The notes beneath the pieces are model-generated. The model was not told where the DNA came from, did no database searches, and saw only the letters and a list, made by a program, of their open reading frames with translations. A stretch of 64,000 nt of DNA, taken from assembly GCA_032622095.1 (NCBI GenBank), contig CP136069.1:682001-746000 (forward strand), written 5' to 3'. The DNA comes from Siphonodentalium dalli (lineage: Eukaryota; Mollusca; Scaphopoda; Gadilida; Siphonodentaliidae). Below, piece after piece: positions 52,274-64,000 of the stretch. Position 1 is the first letter of the stretch, and every line of letters begins with the position of its first letter. The translations under genes and the position numbers were made by a program.

Positions 52274-53156
52274 GTGATGGCATCACCACTAGAGTTACTG
52301 TCGTGCAAAACTGTCATGGCAGCTTTGTTAAACAGACAGTATGCCCTGCCATCTGGTAAAATTTCATGCCTGAGGCTGTGTCTGATGTTGTATCATAATG
52401 TTTCGATATTTAAATTGACTTATGGTTGCTTTACATTGCTATTAAAATATTTTTAATTTTTATTTTCTGTTAATTTTGGTAAATATTTATTATAAATTGC
52501 CAAATTCTGCATGAAAAGGGTTTAAAATTGGACAATATAGCCCTCTCAAAATGTATATTAACATTTCCTCTTCAATTTAGTAATATTATGGTATATAAGG
52601 ACATACTTCAGTTATACAAGATCCATTAGCTAGTAAAATTGAAAAAAAAAGCTAAATTTTTTGGCTTTATTTTGAGGATTGACACTAATTTTCAGGATGC
52701 CTCATATTGGAAAAATAAACAACTACTGCTCAATATAATCCATTTTTGATTTCAGTAAGGTCTATATTTTGATAAAATACTATAAGAAACGCTGTTATTC
52801 ACACATATACATATATATAAGAAAAATTTGAATTTTACGAAATTTCACGTCTCACCATGATAAGTTGTTATTTCCATATTTTCTTATTTTCAAATGATGA
52901 TGACCACATTTTGGACAGATTTAAATAAGAAACGCATGGATTCGCCTGTAGATAGTAAAGAAAGTGATAAATCTGGTAATTTTGCATGGATGTCAGGTAC
53001 CATTAGGGGGTCAGGGGGTCTAAAGCCCCCCCTCCCCACAATTTTGAGGAGTGTTAGCCCCCCCCCCATTGGGAAAATGTGTCATTTGACCCAATTAAGC
53101 TTTTCCGGCACCCAGTAGCCTTATCTGGGACGTATGCCCACCCCAAGTCGGGGGGG
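52274..53156 (+). repeat. Satellite unit U50, short (883 bp)
   Basis: Empty MITE site. 52455 T to A is shared with the long unit U18, about 33.5 kb away. Closing G run 8. Confidence 0.97.
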
Positions 53157-54505
53157 GTGATGGCATCACCACTAGAGTTACTGTCGTGCAAAACTGTCAT
53201 GGCAGCTTTGTTAAACAGACAGTATGCCCTGCCATCTGGTAAAATTTCATGCCTGAGGCTGTGTCTGATGTTGTATCATAATGTTTCGATATTTAAATTG
53301 ACTTATGGTTGCTTTACATTGCTATTAAAATATTTTTTATTTTTATTTTCTGTTAATTTTGGTAAATATTTATTATAAATTGCCAAATTCTGCATGAAAA
53401 GGGTTTAAAATTGGACAATATAGCCCTCTCAAAATGTATATTAACATTTCCTCTTCAATTTAGTAATATTATGGTATATAAGGACATACTTCAGTTATAC
53501 AAGATCCATTAGCTAGTAAAATTGAAAAAAAAAGCTAAATTTTTTGGCTTTATTTTGAGGATTGACACTAATTTTCAGGATGCCTCATATTGGAAAAATA
53601 AACAACTACTGCTCAATATAATCCATTTTTGATTTCAGTAAGGTCTATATTTTGATAAAATACTATAAGAAACGCTGTTATTCACACATATACATATATA
53701 TAGGAATCAGGGAGCTAAATGTGTTCTAGAGTCGGGGAGCGAGTACACCGTGGAACCCTAAAGGTGAAGGTAACTGAAGAATGACCTTCACCTGATACAT
53801 GCGACACGTTATTAAAGGATGACATCGCGTTTATTTGATTTGTACATAATATCTAAATAATTTAAACTGGTGAATGAATGGGGGAACGGATTTTTGTGAG
53901 CGGGAAATGTATTTAACTAGCTGTTGTAGATCTGGGTTTTTCCAGATCAAATTTGGCTGTGAGATAGCCCTGTCGTACACTTGGGGATTTATTTTAAAAA
54001 GTAAACACATGACCTATGATTTTTCTTGCATTTTCGTGATCAACTGGTGTCAATCTAGCTGTGTAAACATCACTGGTATGGCCTGCAGGCTTCAATTCAG
54101 CGAATTTGGCCGAAACGTTAACACTGTCGCCTATGGGAAACCATTTAGTTCCGTGATTCCTATAAGAAAAATTTGAATTTTACGAAATTTCACGTCTCAC
54201 CATGATAAGTTGTTATTTCCATATTTTCTTATTTTCAAATGATGATGACCACATTTTGGACAGATTTAAATAAGAAACGCATGGATTCGCCTGTAGATAG
54301 TAAAGAAAGTGATAAATCTGGTAATTTTGCATGGATGTCAGGTACCATTAGGGGGTCAGGGGGTCTAAAGCCCCCCCTCCCCACAATTTTGAGGAGTGTT
54401 AGCCCCCCCCCCCATTGGGAAAATGTGTCATTTGACCCAATTAAGCTTTTCCGGCACCCAGTAGCCTTATCTGGGACGTATGCCCACCCCAAGTCGGGGG
54501 GGGGG
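53157..54505 (+). repeat. Satellite unit U51, long (1349 bp)
   Basis: First of four consecutive long units. MITE at 53703-54160. No private substitution seen. Closing G run 11. Confidence 0.97.
53703..54160. mobile_element. MITE copy in U51
   Basis: 458 bp, matching the U1 copy by eye. Confidence 0.8.
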
Positions 54506-55856
54506 GTGATGGCATCACCACTAGAGTTACTGTCGTGCAAAACTGTCATGGCAGCTTTGTTAAACAGACAGTATGCCCTGCCATCTGGTAAAATTTCATG
54601 CCTGAGGCTGTGTCTGATGTTGTATCATAATGTTTCGATATTTAAATTGACTTATGGTTGCTTTACATTGCTATTAAAATATTTTTTATTTTTATTTTCT
54701 GTTAATTTTGGTAAATATTTATTATAAATTGCCAAATTCTGCATGAAAAGGGTTTAAAATTGGACAATATAGCCCTCTCAAAATGTATATTAACATTTCC
54801 TCTTCAATTTAGTAATATTATGGTATATAAGGACATACTTCAGTTATACAAGATCCATTAGCTGGTAAAATTGAAAAAAAAAGCTAAATTTTTTGGCTTT
54901 ATTTTGAGGATTGACACTAATTTTCAGGATGCCTCATATTGGAAAAATAAACAACTACTGCTCAATATAATCCATTTTTGATTTCAGTAAGGTCTATATT
55001 TTGATAAAATACTATAAGAAACGCTGTTATTCACACATATACATATATATAGGAATCAGGGAGCTAAATGTGTTCTAGAGTCGGGGAGCGAGTACACCGT
55101 GGAACCCTAAAGGTGAAGGTAACTGAAGAATGACCTTCACCTGATACATGCGACACGTTATTAAAGGATGACATCGCGTTTATTTGATTTGTACATAATA
55201 TCTAAATAATTTAAACTGGTGAATGAATGGGGGAACGGATTTTTGTGAGCGGGAAATGTATTTAACTAGCTGTTGTAGATCTGGGTTTTTCCAGATCAAA
55301 TTTGGCTGTGAGATAGCCCTGTCGTACACTTGGGGATTTATTTTAAAAAGTAAACACATGACCTATGATTTTTCTTGCATTTTCGTGATCAACTGGTGTC
55401 AATCTAGCTGTGTAAACATCACTGGTATGGCCTGCAGGCTTCAATTCAGCGAATTTGGCCGAAACGTTAACACTGTCGCCTATGGGAAACCATTTAGTTC
55501 CGTGATTCCTATAAGAAAAATTTGAATTTTACGAAATTTCACGTCTCACCATGATAAGTTGTTATTTCCATATTTTCTTATTTTCAAATGATGATGACCA
55601 CATTTTGGACAGATTTAAATAAGAAACGCATGGATTCGCCTGTAGATAGTAAAGAAAGTGATAAATCTGGTAATTTTGCATGGATGTCAGGTACCATTAG
55701 GGGGTCAGGGGGTCTAAAGCCCCCCCTCCCCACAATTTTGAGGAGTGTTAGCCCCCCCCCCCCCATTGGGAAAATGTGTCATTTGACCCAATTAAGCTTT
55801 TCCGGCACCCAGTAGCCTTATCTGGGACGTATGCCCACCCCAAGTCGGGGGGGGGG
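54506..55856 (+). repeat. Satellite unit U52, long (1351 bp)
   Basis: MITE at 55052-55509. Private change 54864 A to G. Closing G run 11. Confidence 0.97.
55052..55509. mobile_element. MITE copy in U52
   Basis: 458 bp, matching the U1 copy by eye. Confidence 0.8.
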
Positions 55857-57209
55857 GTGATGGCATCACCACTAGAGTTACTGTCGTGCAAAACTGTCAT
55901 GGCAGCTTTGTTAAACAGACAGTATGCCCTGCCATCTGGTAAAATTTCATGCCTGAGGCTGTGTCTGATGTTGTATCATAATGTTTCGATATTTAAATTG
56001 ACTTATGGTTGCTTTACATTGCTATTAAAATATTTTTTATTTTTATTTTCTGTTAATTTTGGTAAATATTTATTATAAATTGCCAAATTCTGCATGAAAA
56101 GGGTTTAAAATTGGACAATATAGCCCTCTCAAAATGTATATTAACATTTCCTCTTCAATTTAGTAATATTATGGTATATAAGGACATACTTCAGTTATAC
56201 AAGATCCATTAGCTAGTAAAATTGAAAAAAAAAGCTAAATTTTTTGGCTTTATTTTGAGGATTGACACTAATTTTCAGGATGCCTCATATTGGAAAAATA
56301 AACAACTACTGCTCAATATAATCCATTTTTGATTTCAGTAAGGTCTATATTTTGATAAAATACTATAAGAAACGCTGTTATTCACACATATACATATATA
56401 TAGGAATCAGGGAGCTAAATGTGTTCTAGAGTCGGGGAGCGAGTACACCGTGGAACCCTAAAGGTGAAGGTAACTGAAGAATGACCTTCACCTGATACAT
56501 GCGACACGTTATTAAAGGATGACATCGCGTTTATTTGATTTGTACATAATATCTAAATAATTTAAACTGGTGAATGAATGGGGGAACGGATTTTTGTGAG
56601 CGGGAAATGTATTTAACTAGCTGTTGTAGATCTGGGTTTTTCCAGATCAAATTTGGCTGTGAGATAGCCCTGTCGTACACTTGGGGATTTATTTTAAAAA
56701 GTAAACACATGACCTATGATTTTTCTTGCATTTTCGTGATCAACTGGTGTCAATCTAGCTGTGTAAACATCACTGGTATGGCCTGCAGGCTTCAATTCAG
56801 CGAATTTGGCCGAAACGTTAACACTGTCGCCTATGGGAAACCATTTAGTTCCGTGATTCCTATAAGAAAAATTTGAATTTTACGAAATTTCACGTCTCAC
56901 CATGATAAGTTGTTATTTCCATATTTTCTTATTTTCAAATGATGATGACCACATTTTGGACAGATTTAAATAAGAAACGCATGGATTCGCCTGTAGATAG
57001 TAAAGAAAGTGATAAATCTGGTAATTTTGCATGGATGTCAGGTACCATTAGGGGGTCAGGGGGTCTAAAGCCCCCCCTCCCCACAATTTTGAGGAGTGTT
57101 AGCCCCCCCCCCCATTGGGAAAATGTGTCATTTGACCCAATTAAGCTTTTCCGGCACCCAGTAGCCTTATCTGGGACGTATGCCCACCCCAAGTCGGGGG
57201 GGGGGGGGG
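55857..57209 (+). repeat. Satellite unit U53, long (1353 bp)
   Basis: MITE at 56403-56860. No private substitution seen. Closing G run 15. Confidence 0.97.
56403..56860. mobile_element. MITE copy in U53
   Basis: 458 bp, matching the U1 copy by eye. Confidence 0.8.
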
Positions 57210-58562
57210 GTGATGGCATCACCACTAGAGTTACTGTCGTGCAAAACTGTCATGGCAGCTTTGTTAAACAGACAGTATGCCCTGCCATCTGGTAAAATTT
57301 CATGCCTGAGGCTGTGTCTGATGTTGTATCATAATGTTTCGATATTTAAATTGACTTATGGTTGCTTTACATTGCTATTAAAATATTTTTTATTTTTATT
57401 TTCTGTTAATTTTGGTAAATATTTATTATAAATTGCCAAATTCTGCATGAAAAGGGTTTAAAATTGGACAATATAGCCCTCTCAAAATGTATATTAACAT
57501 TTCCTCTTCAATTTAGTAATATTATGGTATATAAGGACATACTTCAGTTATACAAGATCCATTAGCTAGTAAAATTGAAAAAAAAAGCTAAATTTTTTGG
57601 CTTTATTTTGAGGATTGACACTAATTTTCAGGATGCCTCATATTGGAAAAATAAACAACTACTGCTCAATATAATCCATTTTTGATTTCAGTAAGGTCTA
57701 TATTTTGATAAAATACTATAAGAAACGCTGTTATTCACACATATACATATATATAGGAATCAGGGAGCTAAATGTGTTCTAGAGTCGGGGAGCGAGTACA
57801 CCGTGGAACCCTAAAGGTGAAGGTAACTGAAGAATGACCTTCACCTGATACATGCGACACGTTATTAAAGGATGACATCGCGTTTATTTGATTTGTACAT
57901 AATATCTAAATAATTTAAACTGGTGAATGAATGGGGGAACGGATTTTTGTGAGCGGGAAATGTATTTAACTAGCTGTTGTAGATCTGGGTTTTTCCAGAT
58001 CAAATTTGGCTGTGAGATAGCCCTGTCGTACACTTGGGGATTTATTTTAAAAAGTAAACACATGACCTATGATTTTTCTTGCATTTTCGTGATCAACTGG
58101 TGTCAATCTAGCTGTGTAAACATCACTGGTATGGCCTGCAGGCTTCAATTCAGCGAATTTGGCCGAAACGTTAACACTGTCGCCTATGGGAAACCATTTA
58201 GTTCCGTGATTCCTATAAGAAAAATTTGAATTTTACGAAATTTCACGTCTCACCATGATAAGTTGTTATTTCCATATTTTCTTATTTTCAAATGATGATG
58301 ACCACATTTTGGACAGATTTAAATAAGAAACGCATGGATTCGCCTGTAGATAGTAAAGAAAGTGATAAATCTGGTAATTTTGCATGGATGTCAGGTACCA
58401 TTAGGGGGTCAGGGGGTCTAAAGCCCCCCCCTCCCCACAATTTTGAGGAGTGTTAGCCCCCCCCCCCATTGGGAAAATGTGTCATTTGACCCAATTAAGC
58501 TTTTCCGGCACCCAGTAGCCTTATCTGGGACGTATGCCCACCCCAAGTCGGGGGGGGGGGGG
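57210..58562 (+). repeat. Satellite unit U54, long (1353 bp)
   Basis: MITE at 57756-58213. First C run eight, closing G run 14. No private substitution seen. Confidence 0.97.
57756..58213. mobile_element. MITE copy in U54
   Basis: 458 bp, matching the U1 copy by eye. Confidence 0.8.
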
Positions 58563-59448
58563 GTGATGGCATCACCACTAGAGTTACTGTCGTGCAAAAC
58601 TGTCATGGCAGCTTTGTTAAACAGACAGTATGCCCTGCCATCTGGTAAAATTTCATGCCTGAGGCTGTGTCTGATGTTGTATCATAATGTTTCGATATTT
58701 AAATTGACTTATGGTTGCTTTACATTGCTATTAAAATATTTTTTATTTTTATTTTCTGTTAATTTTGGTAAATATTTATTATAAATTGCCAAATTCTGCA
58801 TGAAAAGGGTTTAAAATTGGACAATATAGCCCTCTCAAAATGTATATTAACATTTCCTCTTCAATTTAGTAATATTATGGTATATAAGGACATACTTCAG
58901 TTATACAAGATCCATTAGCTAGTAAAATTGAAAAAAAAAGCTAAATTTTTTGGCTTTATTTTGAGGATTGACACTAATTTTCAGGATGCCTCATATTGGA
59001 AAAATAAACAACTACTGCTCAATATAATCCATTTTTGATTTCAGTAAGGTCTATATTTTGATAAAATACTATAAGAAACGCTGTTATTCACACATATACA
59101 TATATATAAGAAAAATTTGAATTTTACGAAATTTCACGTCTCACCATGATAAGTTGTTATTTCCATATTTTCTTATTTTCAAATGATGATGACCACATTT
59201 TGGACAGATTTAAATAAGAAACGCATGGATTCGCCTGTAGATAGTAAAGAAAGTGATAAATCTGGTAATTTTGCATGGATGTCAGGTACCATTAGGGGGT
59301 CAGGGGGTCTAAAGCCCCCCCTCCCCACAATTTTGAGGAGTGTTAGCCCCCCCCCCCATTGGGAAAATGTGTCATTTGACCCAATTAAGCTTTTCCGGCA
59401 CCCAGTAGCCTTATCTGGGACGTATGCCCACCCCAAGTCGGGGGGGGG
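58563..59448 (+). repeat. Satellite unit U55, short (886 bp)
   Basis: Empty MITE site; no private substitution seen. Closing G run 10. Confidence 0.97.
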
Positions 59449-60793
59449 GTGATGGCATCACCACTAGAGTTACTGTCGTGCAAAACTGTCATGGCAGCTT
59501 TGTTAAACAGACAGTATGCCCTGCCATCTGGTAAAATTTCATGCCTGAGGCTGTGTCTGATGTTGTATCATAATGTTTCGATATTTAAATTGACTTATGG
59601 TTGCTTTACATTGCTATTAAAATATTTTTTATTTTTATTTTCTGTTAATTTTGGTAAATATTTATTATAAATTGCCAAATTCTGCATGAAAAGGGTTTAA
59701 AATTGGACAATATAGCCCTCTCAAAATGTATATTAACATTTCCTCTTCAATTTAGTAATATTATGGTATATAAGGACATACTTCAGTTATACAAGATCCA
59801 TTAGCTAGTAAAATTGAAAAAAAAAGCTAAATTTTTTGGCTTTATTTTGAGGATTGACACTAATTTTCAGGATGCCTCATATTGGAAAAATAAACAACTA
59901 CTGCTCAATATAATCCATTTTTGATTTCAGTAAGGTCTATATTTTGATAAAATACTATAAGAAACGCTGTTATTCACACATATACATATATATAGGAATC
60001 AGGGAGCTAAATGTGTTCTAGAGTCGGGGAGCGAGTACACCGTGGAACCCTAAAGGTGAAGGTAACTGAAGAATGACCTTCACCTGATACATGCGACACG
60101 TTATTAAAGGATGACATCGCGTTTATTTGATTTGTACATAATATCTAAATAATTTAAACTGGTGAATGAATGGGGGAACGGATTTTTGTGAGCGGGAAAT
60201 GTATTTAACTAGCTGTTGTAGATCTGGGTTTTTCCAGATCAAATTTGGCTGTGAGATAGCCCTGTCGTACACTTGGGGATTTATTTTAAAAAGTAAACAC
60301 ATGACCTATGATTTTTCTTGCATTTTCGTGATCAACTGGTGTCAATCTAGCTGTGTAAACATCACTGGTATGGCCTGCAGGCTTCAATTCAGCGAATTTG
60401 GCCGAAACGTTAACACTGTCGCCTATGGGAAACCATTTAGTTCCGTGATTCCTATAAGAAAAATTTGAATTTTACGAAATTTCACGTCTCACCATGATAA
60501 GTTGTTATTTCCATATTTTCTTATTTTCAAATGATGATGACCACATTTTGGACAGATTTAAATAAGAAACGCATGGATTCGCCTGTAGATAGTAAAGAAA
60601 GTGATAAATCTGGTAATTTTGCATGGATGTCAGGTACCATTAGGGGGTCAGGGGGTCTAAAGCCCCCCCTCCCCACAATTTTGAGGAGTGTTAGCCCCCC
60701 CCCATTGGGAAAATGTGTCATTTGACCCAATTAAGCTTTTCCGGCACCCAGTAGCCTTATCTGGGACGTATGCCCACCCCAAGTCAGGGGGGG
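59449..60793 (+). repeat. Satellite unit U56, long (1345 bp)
   Basis: MITE at 59995-60452. Poly-C 9. 60786 G to A shortens the closing run to A-G8. Confidence 0.97.
59995..60452. mobile_element. MITE copy in U56 (last in the window)
   Basis: 458 bp, matching the U1 copy by eye. Confidence 0.8.
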
Positions 60794-61681
60794 GTGATGG
60801 CATCACCACTAGAGTTACTGTCGTGCAAAACTGTCATGGCAGCTTTGTTAAACAGACAGTATGCCCTGCCATCTGGTAAAATTTCATGCCTGAGGCTGTG
60901 TCTGATGTTGTATCATAATGTTTCGATATTTAAATTGACTTATGGTTGCTTTACATTGCTATTAAAATATTTTTTATTTTTATTTTCTGTTAATTTTGGT
61001 AAATATTTATTATAAATTGCCAAATTCTGCATGAAAAGGGTTTAAAATTGGACAATATAGCCCTCTCAAAATGTATATTAACATTTCCTCTTCAATTTAG
61101 TAATATTATGGTATATAAGGACATACTTCAGTTATACAAGATCCATTAGCTAGTAAAATTGAAAAAAAAAGCTAAATTTTTTGGCTTTATTTTGAGGATT
61201 GACACTAATTTTCAGGATGCCTCATATTGGAAAAATAAACAACTACTGCTCAATATAATCCATTTTTGATTTCAGTAAGGTCTATATTTTGATAAAATAC
61301 TATAAGAAACGCTGTTATTCACACATATACATATATATAAGAAAAATTTGAATTTTACGAAATTTCACGTCTCACCATGATAAGTTGTTATTTCCATATT
61401 TTCTTATTTTCAAATGATGATGACCACATTTTGGACAGATTTAAATAAGAAACGCATGGATTCGCCTGTAGATAGTAAAGAAAGTGATAAATCTGGTAAT
61501 TTTGCATTGATGTCAGGTACCATTAGGGGGTCAGGGGGTCTAAAGCCCCCCCTCCCCACAATTTTGAGGAGTGTTAGCCCCCCCCCCCCCATTGGGAAAA
61601 TGTGTCATTTGACCCAATTAAGCTTTTCCGGCACCCAGTAGCCTTATCTGGGACGTATGCCCACCCCAAGTCGGGGGGGGG
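60794..61681 (+). repeat. Satellite unit U57, short (888 bp)
   Basis: Empty MITE site. Private change 61508 G to T. Closing G run 10. Confidence 0.97.
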
Positions 61682-62567
61682 GTGATGGCATCACCACTAG
61701 AGTTACTGTCGTGCAAAACTGTCATGGCAGCTTTGTTAAACAGACAGTATGCCCTGCCATCTGGTAAAATTTCATGCCTGAGTCTGTGTCTGATGTTGTA
61801 TCATAATGTTTCGATATTTAAATTGACTTATGGTTGCTTTACATTGCTATTAAAATATTTTTTATTTTTATTTTCTGTTAATTTTGGTAAATATTTATTA
61901 TAAATTGCCAAATTCTGCATGAAAAGGGTTTAAAATTGGACAATATAGCCCTCTCAAAATGTATATTAACATTTCCTCTTCAATTTAGTAATATTATGGT
62001 ATATAAGGACATACTTCAGTTATACAAGATCCATTAGCTAGTAAAATTGAAAAAAAAAGCTAAATTTTTTGGCTTTATTTTGAGGATTGACACTAATTTT
62101 CAGGATGCCTCATATTGGAAAAATAAACAACTACTGCTCAATATAATCCATTTTTGATTTCAGTAAGGTCTATATTTTGATAAAATACTATAAGAAACGC
62201 TGTTATTCACACATATACATATATATAAGAAAAATTTGAATTTTACGAAATTTCACGTCTCACCATGATAAGTTGTTATTTCCATATTTTCTTATTTTCA
62301 AATGATGATGACCACATTTTGGACAGATTTAAATAAGAAACGCATGGATTCGCCTGTAGATAGTAAAGAAAGTGATAAATCTGGTAATTTTGCATGGATG
62401 TCAGGTACCATTAGGGGGTCAGGGGGTCTAAAGCCCCCCCTCCCCACAATTTTGAGGAGTGTTAGCCCCCCCCCCCATTGGGAAAATGTGTCATTTGACC
62501 CAATTAAGCTTTTCCGGCACCCAGTAGCCTTATCTGGGACGTATGCCCACCCCAAGTCGGGGGGGGG
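61682..62567 (+). repeat. Satellite unit U58, short (886 bp)
   Basis: Empty MITE site. Private change 61783 G to T. Closing G run 10. Confidence 0.97.
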
Positions 62568-63460
62568 GTGATGGCATCACCACTAGAGTTACTGTCGTGC
62601 AAAACTGTCATGGCAGCTTTGTTAAACAGACAGTATGCCCTGCCATCTGGTAAAATTTCATGCCTGAGGCTGTGTCTGATGTTGTATCATAATGTTTCGA
62701 TATTTAAATTGACTTATGGTTGCTTTACATTGCTATTAAAATATTTTTTATTTTTATTTTCTGTTAATTTTGGTAAATATTTATTATAAATTGCCAAATT
62801 CTGCATGAAAAGGGTTTAAAATTGGACAATATAGCCCTCTCAAAATGTATATTAACATTTCCTCTTCAATTTAGTAATATTATGGTATATAAGGACATAC
62901 TTCAGTTATACAAGATCCATTAGCTAGTAAAATTGAAAAAAAAAGCTAAATTTTTTGGCTTTATTTTGAGGATTGACACTAATTTTCAGGATGCCTCATA
63001 TTGGAAAAATAAACAACTACTGCTCAATATAATCCATTTTTGATTTCAGTAAGGTCTATATTTTGATAAAATACTATAAGAAACGCTGTTATTCACACAT
63101 ATACATATATATATAAGAAAAATTTGAATTTTACGAAATTTCACGTCTCACCATGATAAGTTGTTATTTCCATATTTTCTTATTTTCAAATGATGATGAC
63201 CACATTTTGGACAGATTTAAATAAGAAACGCATGGATTCGCCTGTAGATAGTAAAGAAAGTGATAAATCTGGTAATTTTGCATGGATGTCAGGTACCATT
63301 AGGGGGTCAGGGGGTCTAAAGCCCCCCCTCCCCACAATTTTGAGGAGTGTTAGCCCCCCCCCCCCCCCATTGGGAAAATGTGTCATTTGACCCAATTAAG
63401 CTTTTCCGGCACCCAGTAGCCTTATCTGGGACGTATGCCCACCCCAAGTTGGGGGGGGGG
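62568..63460 (+). repeat. Satellite unit U59, short (893 bp)
   Basis: Empty MITE site with one extra TA near 63113, as in U45. 63450 C to T just before the closing G11 run. Longest short unit. Confidence 0.97.
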
Positions 63461-64000
63461 GTGATGGCATCACCACTAGAGTTACTGTCGTGCAAAACTG
63501 TCATGGCAGCTTTGTTAAACAGACAGTATGCCCTGCCATCTGGTAAAATTTCATGCCTGAGGCTGTGTCTGATGTTGTATCATAATGTTTCGATATTTAA
63601 ATTGACTTATGGTTGCTTTACATTGCTATTAAAATATTTTTTATTTTTATTTTCTGTTAATTTTGGTAAATATTTATTATAAATTGCCAAATTCTGCATG
63701 AAAAGGGTTTAAAATTGGACAATATAGCCCTCTCAAATTGTATATTAACATTTCCTCTTCAATTTAGTAATATTATGGTATATAAGGACATACTTCAGTT
63801 ATACAAGATCCATTAGCTAGTAAAATTGAAAAAAAAAGCTAAATTTTTTGGCTTTATTTTGAGGATTGACACTAATTTTCAGGATGCCTCATATTGGAAA
63901 AATAAACAACTACTGCTCAATATAATCCATTTTTGATTTCAGTAAGGTCTATATTTTGATAAAATACTATAAGAAACGCTGTTATTCACACATATACATA
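63461..64000 (+). repeat. Satellite unit U60, partial (first 540 bp)
   Basis: The window ends inside the (TA)n target tract, so whether U60 is long or short cannot be told. Private change 63738 A to T. Confidence 0.95.

Larger units (their letters stand above)
1..64000. repeat. Dimorphic tandem satellite array (whole window)
   Basis: The whole window is head-to-tail copies of one monomer, recognised by the motif GTGATGGCATCACC after each poly-G run. It starts inside a poly-G joint (bases 1-9) and ends inside U60, so neither array edge is seen. I count 59 complete units: 35 short (883-893 bp) and 24 long (mostly 1345-1355 bp). All share one orientation; I saw no inverted unit, foreign spacer or gene. 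Copies are near-identical by eye, with typically zero to four substitutions per unit plus homopolymer changes, which implies recent amplification or strong homogenisation. Satellite family and organism are not recognisable from the sequence. A centromeric, subtelomeric or interstitial heterochromatic location is possible, but nothing here decides. Confidence 0.98.

Noticed and set aside
1-64000. CRISPR array
   Set aside because: Units are 0.9-1.35 kb and near-identical throughout; there are no short repeats with unique spacers and no cas genes.
1-64000. rRNA or tRNA gene array
   Set aside because: No rRNA-like conserved blocks and no cloverleaf or proper A/B boxes. GATCAACTG in the MITE is only one mismatch from a B-box pattern, with no matching A box.
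1-64000. CENP-B box as a sign of centromeric alpha-like satellite
   Set aside because: The TTCG sites in the core and MITE do not continue to the required A and CGGG positions.
1-64000. Nucleosome phasing from unit length (888 is about 5 x 178)
   Set aside because: The long unit does not fit the same multiple, and length varies with the runs; numerically suggestive only.
1-64000. LTR or LINE retrotransposon
   Set aside because: No reverse transcriptase, integrase or long ORF, no LTR pair and no primer-binding site; repetition is strictly head to tail.

Overview
This window is one uninterrupted tandem satellite array with no recognisable gene. All 64 kb is made of 60 head-to-tail copies (59 complete, the last cut by the window end) of one AT-rich monomer with very G/C-rich joints. 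I numbered them U1 to U60, each starting at the GTGATGGCATCACC motif that follows a poly-G run. By eye the copies differ by only a few substitutions each, plus homopolymer length. Nothing identifies the species. The lack of coding sequence, kilobase-scale homogenised monomers and an embedded transposon-like insert indicate a eukaryote. An invertebrate is my guess only.

The monomers come in two length classes: 35 short units (S, 883-893 bp) and 24 long units (L, about 1345-1355 bp, except U7 at 1323 bp). The order is L1 S1 L3 S1 L1 S3 L2 S2 L1 S2 L1 S1 L1 S6 L5 S6 L3 S1 L1 S8 L4 S1 L1 S3, then partial U60. The whole difference is one 462-bp insertion, always at the same place in a (TA)n tract. 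It is a 458-bp element with imperfect terminal inverted repeats (20 of 24 positions match; the first 7, GGAATCA, are perfect), flanked by TATA on both sides. Short units carry the uninterrupted site with one TATA fewer. I read this as a non-autonomous DNA transposon (MITE-like) that inserted once into one monomer and was then amplified with the satellite, giving an array dimorphic for a transposon insertion.

Each monomer reads, in order: a 15-bp palindrome (GGTGATG-G-CATCACC); an AT-rich core of about 530 bp with a TATA-box-like motif and an A-tract hairpin; the (TA)n site, empty in S and filled in L; about 185 bp of AT-rich sequence; a G/C-rich joint with two G5 runs, a C6-9 run, a C4 run and a C9-17 run; about 82 bp containing a compound hairpin; and a G8-15 run leading into the next palindrome. 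The facing poly-C and poly-G runs are the fastest-changing parts.

Private variants shared between particular units (for example U28/U29, U29/U30, U41/U43, U31/U33, U11/U20, U18/U50) record recent local duplication or conversion. Two of these pairs join a long and a short unit, so MITE presence is not locked to its flanks. All ORFs look incidental: they are short, repeat with the unit, and several are opened or closed only by homopolymer length.
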